From CAZDDI01 sp964504195 (GTDB lineage Bacteria > Chloroflexota > Anaerolineae > B4-G1 > SLSP01), in assembly GCA_964504195.1 (NCBI GenBank), contig CAZDDI010000008.1, positions 49,998-113,997 on the forward strand: DNA of 64,000 bases. Direction: 5' to 3'. The notes beneath the pieces were generated by a model. That model saw nothing but the letters and a program-made list of their open reading frames with translations, made no database searches and was not told where the DNA came from. The position numbers and the translations under genes are program-made. How positions within the stretch are numbered: position 1 is the first letter of the stretch; every line of letters starts with the position of its first letter. This document shows, one piece after another, positions 8,861-18,179 of this stretch.

Positions 8861-9310
8861 TCACACCCGCCGCCCGCCTTTGAGCTCAGACTGGAGCACG
8901 GCCAGCATCTCCCAATCGCTACGAGCCGCCAACGCCGCCTGCTCCGGCCAGGTAGTTGGATCAGCAATACGCCGAATACCGCCTTCGGCAAGCACTTCCG
9001 TCAACCGTGCAATATCCGCAGCTGCCAATTGGGCAAATGTCGTGATACCTGCGGATTGCAAAAGCGCGGAGATTTTTGGCCCAATACCCTCAATGCGCTT
9101 CAAATCATCGGGTAGAAATGACACAGTCGGCGCAGGCGGAATAGCAGATGGGGCAGGAAGTTCCACTGAAAAGCGTTTTGGCACTGGTGCGGGCACAGAA
9201 CGCGCACAACAAGGGACACCCACACGTCGGCGCCACAACCACACTACCCCAAGCAACAGCAAGGGTAGTAACCAGACCCACCACCGATCACATTCACGTT
9301 TATCGTCCAT
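8861..9310 (-). CDS. Membrane-anchored helix-hairpin-helix protein
   Basis: 149 residues. A single membrane segment (about 11-26, WWVWLLPLLLLGVVWLW) is followed by a short Pro-rich linker and a helix-hairpin-helix domain starting near DDLKRIEGIGPKISALL, of the type found in predicted 5' nuclease-like or DUF4332-type proteins. Only the HhH fold is visible and no catalytic residues are evident, so nucleic-acid or protein binding is possible but unproven. ATG 9310 has AGGAGG five bases upstream; a GTG at 9316 would overlap that ribosome binding site. The gene reads toward the subtilase. Confidence 0.75.
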   Translation of the reverse strand: MDDKRECDRWWVWLLPLLLLGVVWLWRRRVGVPCCARSVPAPVPKRFSVELPAPSAIPPAPTVSFLPDDLKRIEGIGPKISALLQSAGITTFAQLAAADIARLTEVLAEGGIRRIADPTTWPEQAALAARSDWEMLAVLQSELKGGRRV

Positions 9311-9819
9311 AGCCACCTCCTAATAATCAAGTATCAACAAACTTCGGTAAACTCACCACCGGATTAGCATAAACACTATACTGTCTACGCCATTTAGTTT
9401 TAAGGTCACCCCACCCCACACTGCGTAACTACACATATCATAACCCAGATTTTCACTTACGTCCAATCCACACCGGGTATAGATCAAATTATTGCGAATT
9501 TGCGTGACGTCATTTCCGCTTGCGCGGGAATCTAATACATTGCGTGGCTCTGGATGCCCACCTGCACGGGCAGGACACGGTAACACAGTTTTTATAAGGT
9601 ATTTCTATTTTTTCCCTGAGATTTATTCCACACCCATCCGCATCGGGGGTGATTCACTTTTCCGCTTTTAAGTCTATCGCTATCAGCGTTGAGTCTCGGC
9701 AGGTTCGCTACCTTTTCATTACAGAGATGTTCTAAGTTGTGTCAACCAGTAACATAAAGGGCAATTGCTATTTCGCTTCAATGGGGTAGAATAGATGCAC
9801 CAATCAAGGGAGCAGGCAG
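9311..9819. other. Intergenic region, no gene seen
   Basis: A 0.5-kb divergent spacer between the HhH gene and the kinase gene. It contains a dispersed-repeat fragment (9510-9585) and, near the kinase, a weak promoter-like pair TTGCTA and TAGAAT (-10 near 9787) spaced by 16 bases. An open minus frame across the repeat fragment is not credible as a gene. Confidence 0.5.
9510..9585. repeat. REP-like fragment
   Basis: The stretch with TTCCGCTTGCGCGGGAATCT and TGCACGGGCAGG resembles the widespread palindromic intergenic repeat whose translation gives DSRASGND. Assigned by resemblance only. Confidence 0.45.
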
Positions 9820-11778
9820 ATGGAATTAAATGTCCTGAATCAACGCTATCAACTATTGGAGCAGCTCGGTGCCGGTGGCATGGCGACTGTGTACCGGGCT
9901 TACGATCAATTGCTGGATCGCCCGGTCGCAGTTAAGGTGTTGCGCCCGTTATATGCCAATGATCAAAGTTTTCGCGAGCGATTCCTCTCCGAAGCTCGCG
10001 CTGCTGCACGCCTGGATCATCCCAACATCGTCCGTATCTATGATGTGGGCGAAAGTGAAGACCAACAACCCTATATCATCATGGAGTTAGTGGAAGGGCA
10101 AGACCTCAAAACCCTCATCCAGGCACAGCGCCCTTTGCCGATGCCGCAGGCATTGAATCTGGCCCGGCAAATCTGCTCCGGTGTTGGCTATGCACATCGC
10201 ACTGGCATTGTACATTGCGATTTAAAACCTGAAAACATTCTCGTGACCCCCACCGGGCAGGCGAAGGTGGCAGATTTCGGCATTGCGCGGGTGTTGCAAG
10301 ATGGGCTGCGCACTACAGAAAAAGAAGTAGTAGTGTGGGGCAGCCCGCACTACCTTTCGCCGGAACAAGCCGCTGGGGAGACGCCGGTGCCTGCCTCGGA
10401 TGTGTACAGTATCGGCGTGATTATGTATGAAATGCTCACCGGCGTGCCCCCCTTCCACTCGGAAGACCCAACGGAATTACTGACCAAGCATCTGCGTGAA
10501 ACACCAGCCCCGCTCACCTCGCTCAACCCACGTATCCCACCGCAAATAGAGTGGATGATTCTTAAAGTGCTCGCCAAAGAGTCGGCGCATCGCTATCGTA
10601 ACGCCGAACAATTTGGGCTGGCGCTGACGGCCTACGTCCAACAGGGCAGTGAGATGACCGCGCCACAAAACACGCTTACCCCACCCCCGCCGCCTCACAT
10701 TGACGCGACTGTCGCCATCACGCCTCCACCTTATAGCGCGCCATCTGTTACACCCATGAAGGGTGCAGCGTTGTCGCAGGAACCAGAGAACAATAGTCCC
10801 GATTGGTTCTTAGGTGTACTCTTGGTAGTGGCTTTTGTCGCTGTGGTCGGCCTGATTCCGCTGTATATGTCTGCGTGGCGACTCTATCAGACTGCGCCGC
10901 CAATGCCCGGCCCTACGCTTGAGGTCACAGAGACGGTGCTACCCACTGAACCAGGCGCTATTGTCACCGTGCCGAGCTTGCTAGGGCTGACTGCCCCGGA
11001 TGCGCAACGCCTGATTGAAGGGTTAGGGTTACGCTTGACCGTGCTGGGCGAGCAGGAATCTGCCGACGCTACACCCGGCGCTATCATCGTGCAGCAGCCC
11101 AACGCAGGAACTCGTGTATCCGATAATACCGAAGTACAAGTAGTCATTGCGGCAGGGCGTAGCTATGTATTGCCCGAGCTGATCGGTTACTCGTTAGATG
11201 GTGTGCGCACGGGATTGGAAACGGAGGGACTACTGATTGTGACAGAGGAAATCTGGAGCACTGAACCGGCAGGCCGTATTTTGGGGCAGCTCCCGCCAGC
11301 CGGTTTGGAAGTGCGCGCTGGAGCTACTGTTACCCTCACCATTAGCGGGGGAGTTGAGCAGCCATTACCGCTTCAAGTCAATCTCAACAATCAAGTCATG
11401 CTGGAAGAAGCATTCATTCAGCGTGCCTCATTCCGCGCTGGTAGTCCACTGCCCCTTACGTTGCGTTGGCGTTGTTTGCAACCCCTGGCACCATCATATA
11501 AAGTTTTTGTTCACTTGCTCAGCCTGAATGGACAACAACTAATTGCTCAGCGGGATGTTGAACCAGTGAGCGGTTTGCGGCCCACCAATACCTGGCAGCC
11601 CGGTGAGTTGATTATTGATCCGCATCAGATTACCATCCCCAACGGCACACCGGCGGGAACCTACCAACTGCGTGTAGGACTCTACATTCCTGAAGGTCGC
11701 TTGCCCGTCGTGGATTCCGGCAAGACGCAAGTGATTGAGCATAGCATTTTTATTACAAATATCGAAATAACACCATAA
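9820..11778 (+). CDS. PASTA-domain Ser/Thr protein kinase
   Basis: 652 residues. The N-terminal kinase domain (about 10-275) has the glycine loop GAGGMATVY, Lys39, Glu58, catalytic Asp134 in HCDLKPEN, DFG (152-154) and APE-like SPEQ. The usual Arg before the catalytic Asp is Cys (HCD rather than HRD), making it a non-RD kinase. A Pro-rich juxtamembrane segment leads to one membrane helix (about 328-350). Two clear PASTA repeats follow (IVTVPSLLGL and YVLPELIGYS starts). The last 130 residues form a beta-rich domain (SYKVFVHLLS...GTYQLRVGLY) that I associate with Chloroflexi envelope proteins. It probably senses envelope state and phosphorylates cytoplasmic targets. SD GGGAGCAGGC precedes the ATG. 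Confidence 0.93.
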   Translation: MELNVLNQRYQLLEQLGAGGMATVYRAYDQLLDRPVAVKVLRPLYANDQSFRERFLSEARAAARLDHPNIVRIYDVGESEDQQPYIIMELVEGQDLKTLIQAQRPLPMPQALNLARQICSGVGYAHRTGIVHCDLKPENILVTPTGQAKVADFGIARVLQDGLRTTEKEVVVWGSPHYLSPEQAAGETPVPASDVYSIGVIMYEMLTGVPPFHSEDPTELLTKHLRETPAPLTSLNPRIPPQIEWMILKVLAKESAHRYRNAEQFGLALTAYVQQGSEMTAPQNTLTPPPPPHIDATVAITPPPYSAPSVTPMKGAALSQEPENNSPDWFLGVLLVVAFVAVVGLIPLYMSAWRLYQTAPPMPGPTLEVTETVLPTEPGAIVTVPSLLGLTAPDAQRLIEGLGLRLTVLGEQESADATPGAIIVQQPNAGTRVSDNTEVQVVIAAGRSYVLPELIGYSLDGVRTGLETEGLLIVTEEIWSTEPAGRILGQLPPAGLEVRAGATVTLTISGGVEQPLPLQVNLNNQVMLEEAFIQRASFRAGSPLPLTLRWRCLQPLAPSYKVFVHLLSLNGQQLIAQRDVEPVSGLRPTNTWQPGELIIDPHQITIPNGTPAGTYQLRVGLYIPEGRLPVVDSGKTQVIEHSIFITNIEITP

Positions 11779-11902
11779 TTCGAAAACTTCATCGGCGGTT
11801 GAGAGTGCCACAACGCGGTGCTGGTTTCGACCCGTTCAATCAACGGCTTCGAGGATTTTTCGGATGGTTCATCAAATTGTTGTTCCGCGAGAGAGGCTGG
11901 TC

Positions 11903-12709
11903 ATGCTCAGACCACGCAGCGTATACAATTTTACTATCGTTTACCTGCTGCTCTGTTTACTATTAAACGCCTGCCGCGCCAGTTCTCCATTGCCCCTACC
12001 TCAATCGCCGCGCGCGCAAGAATTACGTACGCGCGGCAAACTCATTATCGGTACAGCGTTAACCGCCCCCTTCATCTATCACGACCCACAAACCGGCGCC
12101 TACATTGGTCACGATGTTGCCATTGCAGAAGCCATCGCTGCACATATCGGTGTTCCTATCGAATGGCGCGAAATGGCCTTCGCTGACCTGCTCCCCTCGC
12201 TTCAGGCAGGACAGATTGATCTGGTGATTGCGGCGATGTACATCACTGACGAACGCTCTGAAATTGCACTTTTCTCCGATGGTTATGTGGATACCGGACT
12301 GGCAATGGTCATCCGACAAGGCGACCCAGACATCACCGCTCCCAACGAGCTTGCCGGGCGCATCATTGGGGTTAAAGAAAGCGCCACCGGTCATCGCTTT
12401 GCTCACCGGCTGCAAAACGATGGGATTTCCCTTAGTGTTCGGGCCTATGCTAATACCCAGGACTCACTTGAAGACCTTAGCGCCGGGTATGTAGACGTTG
12501 TCTTCAATGATTATGTCAACACGTTGCTGTACATCAAAACGCATCCCGATTTGCGCGTGATTGACCTAATCCTCGAACCGGCCCAGTTGGGCATCGCTGT
12601 ACAACAAGGGGATACGGGCCTGCTTGCGCTTGTCAATGAGGTACTGGCACAGCTCCGTACGACAGGAATGCTGGATACACTTTACCAGCAATGGATTGAA
12701 GCTCCATAA
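11903..12709 (+). CDS. Family 3 solute-binding lipoprotein
   Basis: 268 residues. A lipoprotein signal (LLLCLLLNAC, lipid-attached Cys near residue 24) leads to an SBP_bac_3 (amino-acid-binding type) domain beginning RGKLIIGTALTAPF, with FADLLPSLQAGQIDLVIAAM and DVVFNDY typical of the fold. ATG 11903 follows GAGAGG by six bases; the upstream in-frame ATG at 11864 would bury the signal peptide. No permease or ATPase gene is adjacent. The next gene, six bases on, is a sensor kinase, so this protein probably serves as the ligand-binding partner of the sensor rather than as part of an importer. Confidence 0.88.
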   Translation: MLRPRSVYNFTIVYLLLCLLLNACRASSPLPLPQSPRAQELRTRGKLIIGTALTAPFIYHDPQTGAYIGHDVAIAEAIAAHIGVPIEWREMAFADLLPSLQAGQIDLVIAAMYITDERSEIALFSDGYVDTGLAMVIRQGDPDITAPNELAGRIIGVKESATGHRFAHRLQNDGISLSVRAYANTQDSLEDLSAGYVDVVFNDYVNTLLYIKTHPDLRVIDLILEPAQLGIAVQQGDTGLLALVNEVLAQLRTTGMLDTLYQQWIEAP

Positions 12710-12715
12710 AACCAC

Positions 12716-15553
12716 ATGACCACACCTTCCACCTCCAGATTTCCCAAAAATCGGTTGAGCCAACGGCTGACGTTGCTATTCATACTAATTGCTACTGTGC
12801 CGCTCATTTTTGGCGGTGTATTTGCCGTGACTTTGGGAAACATCTTTGGCGAAGAAGAGGTCACGCATCGGCAAAAGATGTTCGTGACGTTAGGACAAAC
12901 CCTCATCGAGCAATACCTGGACAGCATTCTGAACGACTTGCACAGCGCCGGGCTTTTGGCCTTGCATGACTCCGAACATATTGATATCACGCTCGCCGCC
13001 TTATGTGCCAAATCGCCAACGTTATACCTGGAAATCAGTGTGGCCGATACTGACGGTAATGAATTAAGCCGCCTGCACAATTGTATCGCCGTTCCGCATG
13101 CCACTTTGGAGCAGCGGACCGAGTACGAGCCGTTTTTTCGAGCCAATCGTGGGGAAATCTACATCGGGGATGTCTCATTTTTAACGAACAACGAACCGAT
13201 CGTGCGCCTTTCCCGCCCGGTCAGCATTAACGAACACACAGTCATCGTGATGGCACATGTCAACTTGCAACAGCTCTGGGCGCCGCTCGACCGGCTCAGT
13301 GCTGGTGAAGGCAGCTACTTTTATCTGGTAGACCGCCGGGGCAATCTTGCCGCCTATCGCGACTTGACCCTGGTACGTGAAGGGCGAAGCCTCAACACAT
13401 TCCCAACGGTATTTCATCTCATGCAAGACACAGGAAGCGTCATCACTGCACGTTATCGGGGATTACTAGGCACTGAAGTCGTTGGCAGTTCCGCCCGTAT
13501 CAAGCAGACCCATTGGGGGATCGTCATTGAACAGCCTCGTGCCCAGGCTTTTGCGGTACAGCAACGCTTGGTACTAGGCTTCATTCTACTCGTTGCCGCC
13601 GCCGGAGCAATCGGAGTAGAAATCGCCCTGGCCCGTGCCCGCGATATTGTGCGTCCCATCCAACGACTCGCGCGGGGCGCAGAAGCCATCGCTCAGGGGG
13701 ATTTTTCGCACACATTGCCAGTAACTTCCGATGATGAAGTCGGCGCTGTCGCAGAAGCCTTCAACGTCATGGTTGTTCGGTTACGAGAACTCATAGAAAA
13801 TCTGCAAAAGCGGGTCAAGGAGCTAACTCTACTTCACGCTGTAGCGCAAGCCGGAGTAGAATCAGCTACTGTCGAAACGTTGTTGGAGCGAGTCGTCACC
13901 ATTGTCGAGGGCATCTATCGCCCGGCCAAATTCGGCGCGATGCTATACGACGCTGTCGCCGACCGCTTGTACGTTCCTGTGCCGCACCTACTGCCGGAGG
14001 GACTTGCCCCACCAGTGCTGGCACCGGGAGAAGGCGTTACCGGGCAAGTCTTTCTCACCGGTCAGGCGCGCCGCATCGCTGATACGCAGCTGGAAGCCGA
14101 TTACCTGCCGTTGGTGGCTACCACACGCTCCGAGCTGTGCGTGCCGCTCAAGGTGGGTACACAATGCCTGGGAGTTCTGAATGCCGAGAGCGATATTCCC
14201 AATGCCTTCAGTGAAGATGACGAACGCCTGCTAACTATCGTTGCCGGACAGGTAGCGACTGCACTCGCCCGCCTGGAAGCCACCACTGCAGAAGCGCGGC
14301 GCGTGCGGCAGCTGGCCGCACTCTATGATGTGGGTAAGCGTATCACCTCTATCCTTGATCTAGACACGCTGTTGAACGAGATCGTCCGGTTGGCCGCGCA
14401 GGCCTTACACGCTTACAATATCGAAGTTGCACTGCTAGAAGACGAGCTGTTGACTTTCCGGGCCGGGTACGGCGGGTATGTAGATACGGGCTTTTTGGCA
14501 GGTGTCACGATGTCCCTGGACACAGGACTGATGGGATATGTCGCCCGCACCGGACAAGCGCTGCTGGCCCCCGATGTTACGAAAGTGCCCGAATACATCC
14601 CTTACGCTCCCTTGCCTGATGTGTGGGCGGAGTTGGCCGTCCCCTTGCAAGTACAAGGGCAAATCATCGGCGTGTTTGACATCAAGAGCGATCAGCCTAA
14701 CGGCATTGATGAAGCCGATGTTGCCATCATTGAAATCCTGGCCGACCAGGTAGCCGTCGCGATTCAAAATGCCCGCCTCTTTGCCGAGTCCCAACAACAC
14801 GCGGAAGAGCTCGCAGCGGCCCTGGAACAACTCAAAGAGCTGGATAAAATGAAGAACGAGTTTATCCAGAACGTGTCACACGAACTGCGCACGCCATTGG
14901 CAATTGTGCGCGGCTATGCTGAGCTGCTGGCCGATGGACAAATCGAACCGCTACAGCCCGCGCAGCAGGATGCGATGCAGATTGTCGTGCGCCGCACGCG
15001 GATGCTCACCGAGATGGTAGAAGACATCACGCTTATTCTGGGGGCAGAGACACGCACGTTGGAGCTGCTGCCGCTCTCCGTTGCAGAAATCGCGCACGCC
15101 TCTGTCGCTGAGTTCCGCGCGACCACCGACCGGGCGGGGCTATACCTGGAATCAGACATCGCCCCCGATTTGCCACTGGTGAGAGGGGCGCACATCCACC
15201 TGCGGCGCGTACTGGATAACCTTATCGGTAATGCCATCAAGTTCACCAGTGAAGGTGGAATTATCAGCGTGCGTGTGTGGAGCGAAACGACGCAGGTCTT
15301 TATCGAGGTTTCCGACACCGGCATCGGCATCGCTCCGGAACAGCAGGAGCGCATCTTTCAACGTTTCTATCAGGTAGACGGCAGCTCGCGGCGGCGATAT
15401 GGCGGCGTGGGCCTGGGGCTGGCCCTGGTTAAAGAAATCGCCGAATTACACGCCGGAAGCATCAGCGTGCGTAGTGCTCCCGGCAAAGGAAGCACTTTCA
15501 TGATCACGCTGCCCGCATTTGCTGATAATACGCCGCAAACACCGGGCGTGTAA
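12716..15553 (+). CDS. Sensor histidine kinase (extracytoplasmic, HAMP, 2 GAF, HisKA, HATPase)
   Basis: 945 residues. TM1 (about 15-40), an extracytoplasmic Cache-like region (about 41-285), TM2 (about 288-310), a HAMP domain (RPIQRLARGAEAIAQGDF), two GAF domains (about 370-525 and 535-690), a HisKA dimer with phospho-acceptor His722 (SHELRTP), and a HATPase_c domain with N (DNLIGNAIKF), G1 (DTGIGI), F and G2 (GVGLGLALVKEI) boxes. All catalytic boxes are present. It starts six bases after the solute-binding lipoprotein gene and lacks a strong SD, suggesting coupling. No response regulator gene lies nearby, so its partner is elsewhere. Confidence 0.92.
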   Translation: MTTPSTSRFPKNRLSQRLTLLFILIATVPLIFGGVFAVTLGNIFGEEEVTHRQKMFVTLGQTLIEQYLDSILNDLHSAGLLALHDSEHIDITLAALCAKSPTLYLEISVADTDGNELSRLHNCIAVPHATLEQRTEYEPFFRANRGEIYIGDVSFLTNNEPIVRLSRPVSINEHTVIVMAHVNLQQLWAPLDRLSAGEGSYFYLVDRRGNLAAYRDLTLVREGRSLNTFPTVFHLMQDTGSVITARYRGLLGTEVVGSSARIKQTHWGIVIEQPRAQAFAVQQRLVLGFILLVAAAGAIGVEIALARARDIVRPIQRLARGAEAIAQGDFSHTLPVTSDDEVGAVAEAFNVMVVRLRELIENLQKRVKELTLLHAVAQAGVESATVETLLERVVTIVEGIYRPAKFGAMLYDAVADRLYVPVPHLLPEGLAPPVLAPGEGVTGQVFLTGQARRIADTQLEADYLPLVATTRSELCVPLKVGTQCLGVLNAESDIPNAFSEDDERLLTIVAGQVATALARLEATTAEARRVRQLAALYDVGKRITSILDLDTLLNEIVRLAAQALHAYNIEVALLEDELLTFRAGYGGYVDTGFLAGVTMSLDTGLMGYVARTGQALLAPDVTKVPEYIPYAPLPDVWAELAVPLQVQGQIIGVFDIKSDQPNGIDEADVAIIEILADQVAVAIQNARLFAESQQHAEELAAALEQLKELDKMKNEFIQNVSHELRTPLAIVRGYAELLADGQIEPLQPAQQDAMQIVVRRTRMLTEMVEDITLILGAETRTLELLPLSVAEIAHASVAEFRATTDRAGLYLESDIAPDLPLVRGAHIHLRRVLDNLIGNAIKFTSEGGIISVRVWSETTQVFIEVSDTGIGIAPEQQERIFQRFYQVDGSSRRRYGGVGLGLALVKEIAELHAGSISVRSAPGKGSTFMITLPAFADNTPQTPGV

Positions 15554-16471
15554 TTAGCAGATTACGCGCCGCGCCAGGGCTTCTAACCCGGCAAGGTTAT
15601 CTAAATCCAACCATTGAAGCATGATGCGCTGGACGCCAACCTCGGCAAAGGCAGCGAGCTGCTCCGGAAGCGCCTCCGGCGTTCCCACCAACACTCCCAT
15701 TGCGCGGTAGGCTTCAGCAGTGCGTCCGCGCGCGGCAAGTTGCGCTCGCAATTCCGCAGCATCACGCCCAAAGACTAGGCCCGTCATCAAGGAACGACGC
15801 ACGGCGTCGGGCGCGCGGCCTTGTTCCGCCAGCAAGTCATCCAGGCGTGCATTAAGCGCAGCGAAACGCTCTGGAGGGATATAGACCGCATTCCATTCAT
15901 CAGCGTAACGCGCCACAAGCGGGAGCGTGCGTTTAGAGCCGTTACCGCCGATGCACACGGGTGGCCCACTGGGGCGCTGCGGACGGGGCAACAAGATGGC
16001 CTCGCGTAGCGTGTAGAATTCCCCAGTGAAGTCCACTGGTGCATTCCTGCGCAACAAGCGCGTAACCACTTCCAGGTACTCCTCGAAACGCTGGAAGCGT
16101 GCAGGCATCTCCAATAGGGGCAAGCCAAACATGGTGTGCTCGCGCTCCTGCCAACCTGCACCCAGGCCCAGCGTGAGCCGCCCGCCGGAGAGATCATCCA
16201 CCGCAGCCGCCATCCGCGCGAGCATGGCGGGGTGCCGGAACGCCGGCGGCGAGACCAGCTGCCCAAACTCCAGGCGCGCCGTGTGCGTCGCCAGCCAGGT
16301 CAATGAGACCCAGAGCTCCAGCGAATCCAACTCCGGTGGTGTGGCATTAGTGAAGTGGTCGGAGCGGTACAGGCCCGCAAATCCCAGGTCTTCTGCTGCG
16401 CGGGCCAGTTGTTGCCAACGCGGCCAGGTCAAGCCATTTTGGCCTTCCAACATCAGAGCGATTTCAAGCAT
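15554..16471 (-). CDS. LLM-class F420/flavin-dependent oxidoreductase
   Basis: 305 residues, the usual size for luciferase-like monooxygenase family members. Typical features are the N-terminal WPRWQQLARAAEDLGFAGLYRSDHF, the GQLVSPPAFRHPAMLARMAAAVDDLSGGRLTLGLGAGW block (split here only for description) and PVCIGGNGSKRTLPLVARYADEWN near the C-terminus. The cofactor is more likely F420 than FMN by family resemblance, but this is not proven by the sequence. The gene is convergent with the histidine kinase, their stop codons being adjacent with no spacer. Confidence 0.85.
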   Translation of the reverse strand: MLEIALMLEGQNGLTWPRWQQLARAAEDLGFAGLYRSDHFTNATPPELDSLELWVSLTWLATHTARLEFGQLVSPPAFRHPAMLARMAAAVDDLSGGRLTLGLGAGWQEREHTMFGLPLLEMPARFQRFEEYLEVVTRLLRRNAPVDFTGEFYTLREAILLPRPQRPSGPPVCIGGNGSKRTLPLVARYADEWNAVYIPPERFAALNARLDDLLAEQGRAPDAVRRSLMTGLVFGRDAAELRAQLAARGRTAEAYRAMGVLVGTPEALPEQLAAFAEVGVQRIMLQWLDLDNLAGLEALARRVIC

Positions 16472-16504
16472 AACAATTTCCTTTTTTCGATCTGTGGTGA
16501 ACGC

Positions 16505-17902
16505 TCACGCGGCCTGCCGGGGAGCACCTTTAGTGCGTCCCATCCAAGCGAGGCGCGTGAGTTCCCCGAAGTGTTCCCTGAAAATACGGTAGTATAAGAG
16601 CTCTTCTTTGGTGTTGAGCTCCCAGCCGTTGGTAAGTTGTCGCTCGCGCCGGAAATCTGCATCGCTGATCTGCTGTTCAGCGTGTTGTGCTAGCAAATCG
16701 TCCATCCCTGTTCCTTGCCAAAACTTGGTTTTGCGTCGCCAGAGAACCGCCTCAGGCAACACCCCCACTAATGCCTGCCGCAGGATCCACTTTTCGGTAA
16801 TCGCATCATCCCGCCGCAATTTGAGATGGGGTGAAATACGCACTGCATACGCTACTACTTCTGGGTCCAAGAAGGGGACGTAGGCGACCAACCCATGGGC
16901 GGCAGCGCTACGATCCACCCGTTGTAACGCTGTATTGTGTAACCTTCCGGTAAGCTCCACCAATTCATGCCCTAGCTGCGATGGGGGTAAATCTCGCAAG
17001 TAGCTATAACCGGCGAACAGCTCATCGGCCCCTTCCCCGGAAAAAGCCGCATTGGTATAGTTGGCAGCATATTGAGCCACCAGGTAATTAGTGATAGAAG
17101 AACGTACCAGGAGCGCATCGAACGACTCCAAATGATAAATCACAGCCGGCAACACGGCCAGAATTTGCTGCAAGGTAACGACAACTGCATGATGGATAGT
17201 TTTGAAATAATCGGCAACTTCCTGAGCGTATTGCAGATCAGGCGCACCTGACAAACCAGCGGCAAATGTATGCAACGTGCGTAGATGCGGTCGTGCTAAG
17301 GCCACAATCGCACTAGAATCCAAACCGCCAGACAGCCAGGAACCCATCTCTTCATCTTTGATGTGCCGACAGACCGCGTGTTCTAGCCGCAACCGCAGGG
17401 CCGACGCAATCTTAGAAGTTTGTTCCGATAGGGTGGACGGGGTTTCTGGCGTGCTAAACGTTTGGAATCCAGAGTCTTGTGTGTACCAGGTTCCTGGTGG
17501 AAATTCGTGAATATCTTGGGTGATTTCCAACAATGCCTTGATCTCCGATGCAAAGCAAAGTTCCCCTGTTTTCATGCGTCCATAGTAGAGGGGACAAATA
17601 CCCAACGGGTCACGGGCCAGCAAAAGGTTGTTAGGTGCCTGTGCCATCGCCAGCGCGAAGGGCGTAGCTTTCTGCTCCAAATACTCCGGATCGGGTAAGG
17701 GTGGCTGCGTCCCATCCCATGCAGCTTGGCGGCGTAATGTACGGGGCGTTGGCGCGATTTGCGTTTCCGGCCAGACTGCGCCTAGAGTAATCCCATCGTA
17801 TTCGATAATCTTGAAACCTGCGCCACCGCGATGGGTAAGCTGCTCCAACATACGGGTGACTGTTTTCGGTTTTTTACCATCAATGCCTGCAATACCTGCC
17901 AT
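16505..17902 (-). CDS. Asparagine synthetase-like protein without glutaminase Cys
   Basis: 465 residues from ATG 17902. The N-terminal part resembles the Ntn glutaminase domain but begins MAGIAG where active AsnB proteins begin MCGI, so the catalytic Cys2 is replaced by Ala, and the domain is shortened to about 150 residues. The C-terminal synthetase domain is intact, with the PP-loop WLSGGLDSSAI, the AFSGEGADELFAGY motif and VPFLDPEVVAYA. Prediction: ATP-dependent amide or lactam formation using free ammonia or another amine donor, not glutamine. AAGGAG lies four bases before the chosen ATG; the adjacent ATG 17905 would sit too close. A terminator-like hairpin precedes the gene. Confidence 0.85.
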   Translation of the reverse strand: MAGIAGIDGKKPKTVTRMLEQLTHRGGAGFKIIEYDGITLGAVWPETQIAPTPRTLRRQAAWDGTQPPLPDPEYLEQKATPFALAMAQAPNNLLLARDPLGICPLYYGRMKTGELCFASEIKALLEITQDIHEFPPGTWYTQDSGFQTFSTPETPSTLSEQTSKIASALRLRLEHAVCRHIKDEEMGSWLSGGLDSSAIVALARPHLRTLHTFAAGLSGAPDLQYAQEVADYFKTIHHAVVVTLQQILAVLPAVIYHLESFDALLVRSSITNYLVAQYAANYTNAAFSGEGADELFAGYSYLRDLPPSQLGHELVELTGRLHNTALQRVDRSAAAHGLVAYVPFLDPEVVAYAVRISPHLKLRRDDAITEKWILRQALVGVLPEAVLWRRKTKFWQGTGMDDLLAQHAEQQISDADFRRERQLTNGWELNTKEELLYYRIFREHFGELTRLAWMGRTKGAPRQAA

Positions 17903-17944
17903 CATACTCCTTGTGTTTGATTGTTACATCTGATTCTACTCAAC

Positions 17945-17986
17945 AAAAAAGACCCATAGCCCCATGTAGGCCCTAACGGGTCTTTA
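17945..17986 (-). terminator. Terminator/attenuator upstream of the asparagine synthetase-like gene
   Basis: On the minus strand AAAGACCC pairs with GGGTCTTT and is followed by a T-run (TTTTTTG). It lies about 40 bases before the gene it faces, so it either ends an upstream transcript or is a 5' leader attenuator. No aptamer was identified. Confidence 0.6.
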
Positions 17987-18039
17987 CGCTAAGCAGCGCC
18001 GTGGGCCAGATCAAACTGCCCCGTGCGTATATCCAATCT

Positions 18040-18170
18040 TTTGCTACCGTACACTTGTAGATTTTTTGCCACGAATTCACTCGAATTAACACGAAAACAA
18101 TAAGAAATTCGTAAAATTCGTGCTAATTCGTGGCTAAAACTGAATGCGCTTGGAAAATGTACGGTAAACA
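18040..18170. repeat. MITE-like element A, copy 2
   Basis: A 131-bp copy of the element at 6329-6458, same orientation and almost identical internally. It is flanked by a perfect 9-bp direct repeat ATCCAATCT (18031-18039 and 18171-18179), different from the duplication at copy 1, which marks insertion. Confidence 0.87.
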
Positions 18171-18179
18171 ATCCAATCT

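Noticed and set aside
9353..9586. 77-codon minus frame containing RASGND
   Set aside because: This is translation of a widespread palindromic intergenic repeat, not a protein.
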